This document shows, piece after piece, positions 57,260-64,000 of a DNA stretch of 64,000 nucleotides. How positions within the stretch are numbered: position 1 is the stretch's first letter; each line of letters starts with the position of its first letter. The notes under the pieces were generated by a model that worked only from the letters and a program-made list of their open reading frames with translations, did no database searches and was not told the DNA's origin. This DNA comes from Lactifluus volemus (lineage: Eukaryota; Basidiomycota; Agaricomycetes; Russulales; Russulaceae), in assembly GCA_022376515.1 (NCBI GenBank), contig WTXI01000051.1, positions 172,183 through 236,182 of the forward strand, given 5' to 3'. A program made the position numbers and the translations under genes.

Positions 57260-59630
57260 ATGTCTCAACTTGAAGGTCCTGAACATCAAGCCCTCAGCAT
57301 AATTGGTCATAGGGCGGCGAACAACCAAGGTGTGTTCCCCTACTCTCAACTTTGATACTACCCGATTTCACTACTGTACTTACGTTTCACTGGATGTTGC
57401 CACAGACCGGGATTCGAGCGACGAAAGCGTCGAAAATGAGCCCGAGCTTGCTGATAGCTCCGGGGGACTCTTCTCGATGTACCAGGATATGACAGATGAA
57501 GACGACGGACAGAGGGCTAAACGCTGGCTAAAGGATGCTGACGGGATTCTTGTTTTTGTACGCACCTCAGTCTCATTCATTTTCTACACCGCTTCACGCA
57601 TCGGATCAATATTACAGACTGGTTTGTTGACTGTCGCTGTTGTTACATTACTTACGGTGACAATCCCGAACATCAAGCAAGACCCGCAGGAAACTTCCGC
57701 ATTCTATCTCACGCAACTCTTTGAGCTTCAACTTGCCGCATACGAAAACCGATCTACTCCTTTCAAACCAGATAAACCTCCTTCCTCCTCTTTTCCAGTA
57801 ATCTCCATCTTAGCGAATGCACTCCTTTTCATCTGTTTATCTCTCAATCTTTTCGCTGCAATGTTGGCTCTGTTGCTACAGCAATGGACACGCCAATACC
57901 TCATGTTTACTCATTCTCCGCGGTTCAGCTCCGGCGACCGAGCGCGGGTGCGCAAAGTCTTTGGCGGTGGCCCTCAGAATTCACCAATTTCTTCGGCTAT
58001 TCGACTATCGATGATTTCGATATCGTTTTCCGTGTTTATCTTCTTTGTCGCCCTTCTCCTTTATCTTATCCCTCTCAACCAGCCAGTCTACATCTGCTTC
58101 TACTCTTGCTCAATCGGTTGCTTCGTCAATTATATCCAGATCAAAGTTATGCCCAGACGTGCATTACGGCTATCATTCTTCGCCACGATCCTATCCTTAC
58201 AGGTTGTACCTGAGAAACCTGTCTGGAAATCGACAAAGGAGATCGACGACCGCATCCTAGGCCAGATAATCAACGCACTCAGGCCGGAGAATTCCGATCT
58301 AGTGCGATTTGGAAAAGAGAAGCTGGGCATGGCAGTGAAGAGATTGATGGAACGTACTTGGTCATCCAATTCCCTCGCCGACTCGGATAAAATACGGCGA
58401 GTCGTCGCCTGTGTGGAGGTCGCTGATGCTGTGCGCCTCTCGGACGTAGCGTCGTCAATCCTTGAAATTGTATTCTCCTGGGATCACCATCAATTTCTAC
58501 AATCTGTTAACTTGGGGCGGTCCTTGAGAAACCAAGGTCAGGAGAAGATAGGTCTGTGCACACAAAGCCTTGTTGCTGGCATTATTTCGAAAGTGAAGTC
58601 AGGTGACCACCGTTGGATCGCGCTAGCTGCGGACCAATTAGGGAAATCGGAAGATGTCATTCGGGGCTACCTCGAGCACGGTCAAGAAAACTTGTTACTC
58701 GCTAACCTGACGTACATCACTCGCCGAATCTTTGAGTCTTCTTCAGGGGGTGATCAGGATCGGGATATGGCGTCAGCATCGTCCATCATATTACCGACAC
58801 TTTCCAATTTTGACATGAACAATACTCTTCCAGGACTAAAGCGCGACTTTGGTGTCTTGTGGGATGAGATCGATAGAGAAGCACCGACTAACAGAGTTGT
58901 TATGAAGATCCGCGACGGCCTTCGCGGGCTCCACGATGAGAGCTTACCTCAAAGCGACGGTTTCCCTCCTGGTTGGGAGGTCCGACAGACTCCTGATGGG
59001 CGTATCTACATCGACTATAACGCACGCAGCACCGCCTGGATTCCTCCGTCCATTAATCCCCGCAACGATTATCTCCCTCCTGGCTGGGAGGTTCGACAGA
59101 CTCCAGACGGGCACACATATTACATCGATCATAACATGCAACGCACTACTTGGACCTGCCCATCAGACCTCCCTCCTTATATCGCACCCCACGCTCCTCT
59201 CTCACGGGAGGTACTAGTATCGCAGCAGGCTCCAGATCATATCAATCACACCCCCACAATGACTGTCTCGTCCCACCTGAATGTCCAGCCCCTCGAAAGC
59301 GATGGCCGGTCTCAGGCCAGTATTTCACAAGCCATCGCATCTGCTGCTGCTACCACAACGGCCAAGATCGCTTGCTCATCTGGCACCGTTCTGCCTGACC
59401 CTAGAAGCGTGCTTCCTGCGAGTACGCATTCGCCCACGAGCGTTTCAGTGACCCCTTCTTCTACACATGCCACTTCGCATGTACCTTCTGTTTCTCGCCC
59501 TGACGCTATACTCCCTACGTCCCTCAGTGCGCGCCATGATTCGCAGGAGCTGGGCCATGACAATTCAATGAAGATGAGATCACTCGATCACACGGACCGG
59601 AATCGCGACCCGTCAGACAATTCGGCTTAG
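57260..59630 (+). CDS. DUF6535-WW membrane protein W5, altered first splice acceptor
   Basis: Exons 57260-57329, 57406-57557 and 57618-59630; 744 aa. The usual acceptor CTAATAG|AT seen in W6 is CACTGG|AT here; the next in-frame AG (ending 57405) costs only four residues and restores phase. TM1 TGLLTVAVVTLLTVTIPNI, TM2 NALLFICLSLNLFAAMLALL, TM3 SFSVFIFFVALLLYLIPLN. Helical domain complete (EKLGMAVKRLMERTWSSNSL). WW1 GWEVRQTPDGRIYIDYN lacks one of the paired core aromatics; WW2 GWEVRQTPDGHTYYIDH with TTWTCPS is intact, followed by DLPPY. The tail has MKMRSLDHTDRNRDPSDNSA. The leader upstream lacks the CT-rich block of sister genes. Confidence 0.78.
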
Positions 59631-60284
59631 TTTCCGCTTGGCCGAATCAAGTTGCTATTCAACTTGCGATATTGGCTCTCCCAGAAACGTATGACAAGTG
59701 GCAATGGCCATGAAGTTCATGTAATTTTCAACAAGTTTTCTTGGAATTTGCAACCACGTTTTTTGTAACCATATTTCACTGTCCCTTGTCCTCCCTTCGC
59801 TTTCCTTGCTCCATCCCTTCACGTCTCTCCTTTCTTCTTTGTGTCTGCTCCGTGCCTCGTGCCTCTCAATTTCTTGTCTGGGTTTACGTTTACTTTTGTT
59901 CACTGGGTACGGTATTCTCCGTGCAACGTGTCTTCTCTTTGCCTTTTTGGCCTCGGCTGCCTCGCGCCGTATCTAGGCCCTTGATTTTTGGTTTTTACTT
60001 TCTGTTGAGGAAATGCGAGTGCGAGCGTCTTATGAAGAAGTGTGTCTTTTTAACTTACCTGTAGTGTGTCAATACCTTAGAGAGTGCGTTGCGCCCCCTT
60101 TTTGACCCTATTCGTGCGTCCGTTCTTAACACGTTCATCTTTATTCCCCGTTTGCTAGCTATAGGTAGAATTGTATTCAAAGACTGTAATTGTACTACAT
60201 AGTATCACCGTCCCCACCGTTCTCGTTCTAAAGTCGTTTCGCCCTCGGAATTGCCCAATTACGGATCGAGTGACTACACTTTAA

Positions 60285-60695
60285 TCTTGGATGATTCCGA
60301 TTTTGAGGGTCGATCGGTTTCTCCTCGCCTCTCTGCATCTCCCGGACTCGCTCGTCGACGTTCAGGCGGCGGTCTCCCCATACCTTTCGCTACATACTCG
60401 CTCATTTGAAAAATTAGACCATCTTGCTATGAGAGTGAGTTTGCGTTCTGATAGGACACTGTTATTTTTCATGTCCCAAGCCATCTATCTATCTTGCAAG
60501 ATGTTCAGTATTATTGCCTATTTTCATGCCATATGCAACCAAAAACTTACTTTCATTGACACGAACACCTTGGTGGATGTACACACAGAGCCGATCTCCT
60601 CGTCCATCTTCGCCAAGAACGCAACTGGCTTCGTCTTATATTGAAGCTTGCTGCGAAGGATAAGCGAGCACAGGAACAGTCGGTCGAATCGTAGC
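60285..60695 (+). other. Coding-like fragment, unrecognised, copy 2
   Basis: DDSDFEGRSVSPRLSASPGL then ARRRSGGGLPIPFAT in one frame, followed by a stop, and later a piece resembling the helical part of copy 1. Looks like part of a real protein, Ser/Arg-rich, but I cannot name it. Confidence 0.35.
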
Positions 60696-60824
60696 GTGGC
60701 TGCTGCAGCTGGGAAGCCATGGTCTACAGCGTCTGAAGGGCTTCACGTTCAAGATTTCAACGTCCACAGTCACGTGTGTAAATCGAGAGGACGCGCGCGT
60801 CATTTTACGTAGTCGCGATTACGT

Positions 60825-61165
60825 TGCTCCATGATCTCTCCCGCCATACCTTCACTCCCGTATTTCACCACGGAAGTCAAAGAGAGCTTGTTCAGATGAA
60901 CGATGGAATGGGACAGCGGGGGGGGATGACAGCGTGGGAAGCGTAGCGGACATTGTACAGTTACCCGACGCTGAGATAAGCAAAGACAACGCGGCTCCAT
61001 CCCCAACCACTGCATCCTCGAGGCAGCACCCGACCCTCCAACGAGTCGTTTAATTTTATTGCACGTTTTCCCAATACGATGGCTGACTTTGCGTTGAACT
61101 GGCACGTGTAACTTAGTGACGGTTCCGACAGTCAGAGAAGCCGTCAATCAGGAATGACGTCTGGG
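60825..61165. repeat. Upstream module U, copy 4 (interrupted)
   Basis: Same blocks as the other copies, split between GATGAA and GTCGTTT by a 137 bp element. Confidence 0.65.
60904..61040 (-). mobile_element. Short non-autonomous element, copy 2
   Basis: Reverse complement of the element at 48634-48789 with an internal gap. It is flanked by a four-base direct duplication ACGA (60900-60903 and 61041-61044) and cuts module U exactly, so it moved as a unit. Confidence 0.65.
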
Positions 61166-61473
61166 TTCTCATGTTTTGTGCGTGCGAATGAACGTACGCC
61201 CGAAGGCGCACGGGTGAGTTCGAGAGTAGATTATGAGGGAAAACAGTGACAGGTATTGTCCCCTTTTTCTATGGTGATTTGGGTGCCTTTAAATTCATCT
61301 CTGACCTCTAATCACCTAGCATAGTTGAGCGTACTATAGTACGGGTAAAGTTCGAACTATTTGGACATGAGGCCTGCGTGAGGGCTGTATGACTCTACAC
61401 GAGCTTGAGGCGTAAAGATAGGAACGTGGCATACAACGTTGTTGTAGGCCAGCTGCACGGCTAGCCTTACACG

Positions 61474-61508
61474 AACCCTCTCTTTTTTCCATACCACACA
61501 ATTCTCCA
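61474..61508 (+). promoter_or_regulatory. Conserved leader of WW-type DUF6535 genes
   Basis: CCCTCTCTTTTTTCC then ATACCACACAATTCTCCA before the ATG. Confidence 0.55.
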
Positions 61509-64000
61509 ATGTCTCAACCTGAAGGCCCTGAACACCAAACCCTCAGTGTAGATGATCATAGGGAGGCGAACGGCCAAGGTATGTTTCCCATACTCTCAAC
61601 TTTGATACTAGTACCCGATTTCACTAATAGATGTTACCACAGACCGAGATTCGGGCGAAAAAAATGAGCCCGAGCGTGCTAATAGCTCCGAGGATATCTT
61701 CTCACTCTATCAGGATGTGACAGAGGAAGGCGACAAACAGAGGGCTAAACGCTGGCAAAAGGATGCTGACGGGATTCTTGTTTTTGTACGCACCTCAGTT
61801 TCATTTCATTTTCCACACCGCCTCAAACATCGGGTCAATATTACAGACCGGCTTGTTGACTGTCGCCGCTATTACATTACTTACTTTGACAATCCCGGGC
61901 CTCAGGCAAGATCCGCAGGAAACGTCCGCATTCTATCTCACGCAACTCTTTGAGCTTCAACTTCACGCATACGAAAACCGATCCACCCCTTTCATTCCGG
62001 ACCAACCTCCAACCTCTTCTCCAGTAATCATCATCATAGCGAATACATTCCTTGTTATCTGCTTGGCTCTCAATGTTTTCGCCGCAATCTTGGCTCTGTT
62101 GCTACAGCAGTGGACACATCAATATCTCTATCTCACTCATTTGCCACAGTCCAACTCGGACATCCGAGCGCGGATTCGCGAAGTCTTTGGCGGTAGCCGG
62201 AATTCTCCAATCTCTTCGGCTGTTTGGATATCAATGAATTCGTTGTTGATATCCGTGATTATGTGCTTTCTCGCCCTTACACTTTATCTTTTCCAACACC
62301 ACTGGTTGCTCGCCGCCAGCTTCTACCTTTGCGCAGTCGGTTGCACCTTGGCATCTATCTACATCAAACGCATGCCCAAACATGCAGTAGATAAACCATT
62401 CATCGAAACGATCCTGTCCTTACATGTTGTACCTGAGAAACCTGTCTGGAAATCGACAAAGGAGATCGACGACCGCATCCTAAACCGGTTATTCGGGGCG
62501 CTCTCGGGGGATTCCGAACTAATGCGATTCCTTGAGGTGATCCCTGGCTTCTGTAAATCATCACTAGTCGACAATCCTCAACAGGGGATCATTGAAATAG
62601 GAAAAGAGAAGCTTAATATGGCAGTGAAGGATTTAATGGAACGTACTTGGTCATCCAATTCCCTCTCCGACCCGGAAAAGATACGGCGAGTCATCGCCTG
62701 TGTGGGGCTCGCCGATGTCGTACGCCTCTCAGACGTAGCGTCGTCAATCCTTGAAACGATATTACCCCGGGGTCATCATCCGAATCAATTGCTAAAATCT
62801 GTCCAAATGGGGCGATCCTTGAGAAACCAAGGTCTAGGTCTGTGCGCACAAAGCCTTGTTGCTGGCATTATTTCGAAAGTGAAGTCAGGTGACCACCGTT
62901 GGATTGCGCTAGCTGCGGATCACTTAGGGAAATCTGAAGATGTCATTCGGGGCTACCTCCAACATGGTCAAGAAAACTTGTTACTCGCTAACCTGACGTA
63001 CATCACTCGCCAAATCGTTGCGTCTGAGGATCAGGATATGGCCTCCGCATCGTCCATCATATTGCCGACACTTTCCAATTTTGACTGGTCAATACTCTTC
63101 CAGGACTGAAGCGCGACTTTTGTGTCTTGTGGGATGAAATCGAAGCATCGAACAATGGGGTTCTTACCATGATCCGCAACGACCTTCGTTATCTCCGCCA
63201 AACTTTAAAATCCTCTCCCTCCTGCTGGGCGGCCCGACGTACTCCACAAGGGCGCATATACTACGTTGATCGCAACACTCGTAGCATCAGTCAGACACAT
63301 CCAACCATCAACGAAGGTCTCCCCCCTGGTTTGGAGGTCCAACGCACACAAGATGGGCGCGTATTCTACTTTGATCACAACACTCGTAGCACCACTCAGA
63401 CACATCCAACCATCAACGGAGGTCCCCCCTGGCTGGGAGGTCCGACGCACACAAAGTGGGCGCATACAATACTTTGATCACAACACTCGCAGCACCACTT
63501 GGATCCGTCCATCCTACTCCCTTCCTCATATCCCCCCTCACACTCCTCAGGTTGCTCCCTCACAGAAGGTGTCGCAGCAGGCTCTCGCGTCATATCGACA
63601 CAGACCGTGCCCACGAGTGTTCATCCCAACGCTCCCCCACAGCCTCTGCCCACCTCAATGCCGAGCGCCTCAAGCTCGAAAGTGACGGCCGTTCTCAGGC
63701 CGGTCCTTCACAGCCCATAGTAGCTTCCTCTGCCACCACAACTGCAGTCAACATTACTGGCTCGCCTGGAGAGCACCCTACTGTTCAGCTTGACCCTACT
63801 ACTAGCGGCGTGCTTCCTGCGAGTACCCATTTTCCCACGAACGTTTCAATGGCCCCTTCTTCCAGTGCCAGTTCCCAGTTAACTTCTGTGATTCGCCCCG
63901 ACATTCCACTCCCCGCACCCTTCGACGCGCGTCACGATTCCGGGGAACCGGACGATTCAATCGAGATGAGATCACACATTCACACCGACCCGTCAGATGA
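61509..64000 (+). pseudogene. DUF6535-WW gene W6, frameshifted, runs past the window end
   Basis: Exons 61509-61578, 61631-61785 and 61847 onward. Intact through TM1-TM4 and the helical domain, which uniquely among the WW genes keeps the segment SELMRFLEVIPGFCKSSLVD seen in copies 1-3. A one-base deletion near 63089 (GACTGGTCAATA against GACATGAACAATA in W5) leads to TGA at 63107-63109. In the next frame three WW-like units follow: [17 protein letters not shown] (second Trp is Gln), [17 protein letters not shown] (both Trp lost) and, after a second shift in a C-run near 63430, [17 protein letters not shown] with TTWIRPS. Another frame change follows before the Ser/Thr tail, which contains IEMRSHIHTD at the window edge. 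Either a decaying gene or one with several assembly errors. Confidence 0.72.

Larger units (their letters stand above)
59631..61508. other. Intergenic with repeat modules and a gene fragment
   Basis: 3' flank module, coding-like fragment (60285-60695), module U (60825-61165) with an inserted short element, then the leader of the last gene. Confidence 0.5.

Noticed and set aside
35936..64000. Calling the DUF6535-WW array an immune or incompatibility system
   Set aside because: No known effector, nucleotide-sensing or heterokaryon-incompatibility domain is present in the WW genes; only the duplication pattern suggests it, so it is left as inference.

Overview
The window looks like nuclear DNA of a filamentous basidiomycete. 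The support is the many 50-65 nt GT-AG introns, the compact genes, and a four-helix membrane family (DUF6535) that I know from Agaricomycetes; a Rhizoctonia-like (Cantharellales) source is an inference. I see no rRNA, tRNA, CRISPR array or retrotransposon reading frame.

Layout. (1) 1-3574: 3' part of a Virilizer-type m6A-writer subunit gene. (2) 3.25-16.24 kb: a 6.4-6.6 kb tandem duplication whose junction can be read. Each unit carries the Virilizer 3' end, a minus-strand Clr2-like gene, a DUF6535 gene and a kinase-like relic. (3) 17-21.3 kb: a divergent DUF6535 gene whose nine-exon frame runs into a G-domain GTPase, followed by an orphan DUF6535 C-terminal piece. (4) 22.4-35.5 kb: a block of conserved single-copy genes: STIMATE/YPL162C-type membrane protein, SEC18/NSF, a CCHC zinc-knuckle protein (CNBP/Gis2 type), COQ10 and a Uds1 coiled-coil protein, with a 3.4 kb gene-poor gap. 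(5) 35.9-64 kb: an all-plus-strand array of DUF6535 genes. The first (35.9 kb) has no WW domain; the next six (40.3, 45.9, 49.9, 53.1, 57.3 and 61.5 kb) carry two or three WW domains. Relics, a nested Tc1/mariner-like MITE and repeated intergenic modules lie between them.

The DUF6535 proteins share one plan: a short acidic N-terminus, four membrane segments, a conserved helical cytosolic domain, and a Ser/Thr/Pro-rich tail ending near an (I/M)EMRS motif. The WW subset adds tandem WW domains directly followed by a PPPY or LPPY sequence, itself a classical WW ligand, so these paralogues could bind themselves or each other. Copies show different inactivating changes (nonsense codon, frameshifts, lost splice acceptor, lost WW tryptophans), as expected for a rapidly turning-over multigene family. 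Function is unknown; a recognition or signalling role is inference only.

Caution: SEC18, the Uds1 gene and apparently COQ10 each need single-base corrections to restore a conserved frame. Some frameshifts here may therefore be assembly errors, including those in DUF6535 copies.
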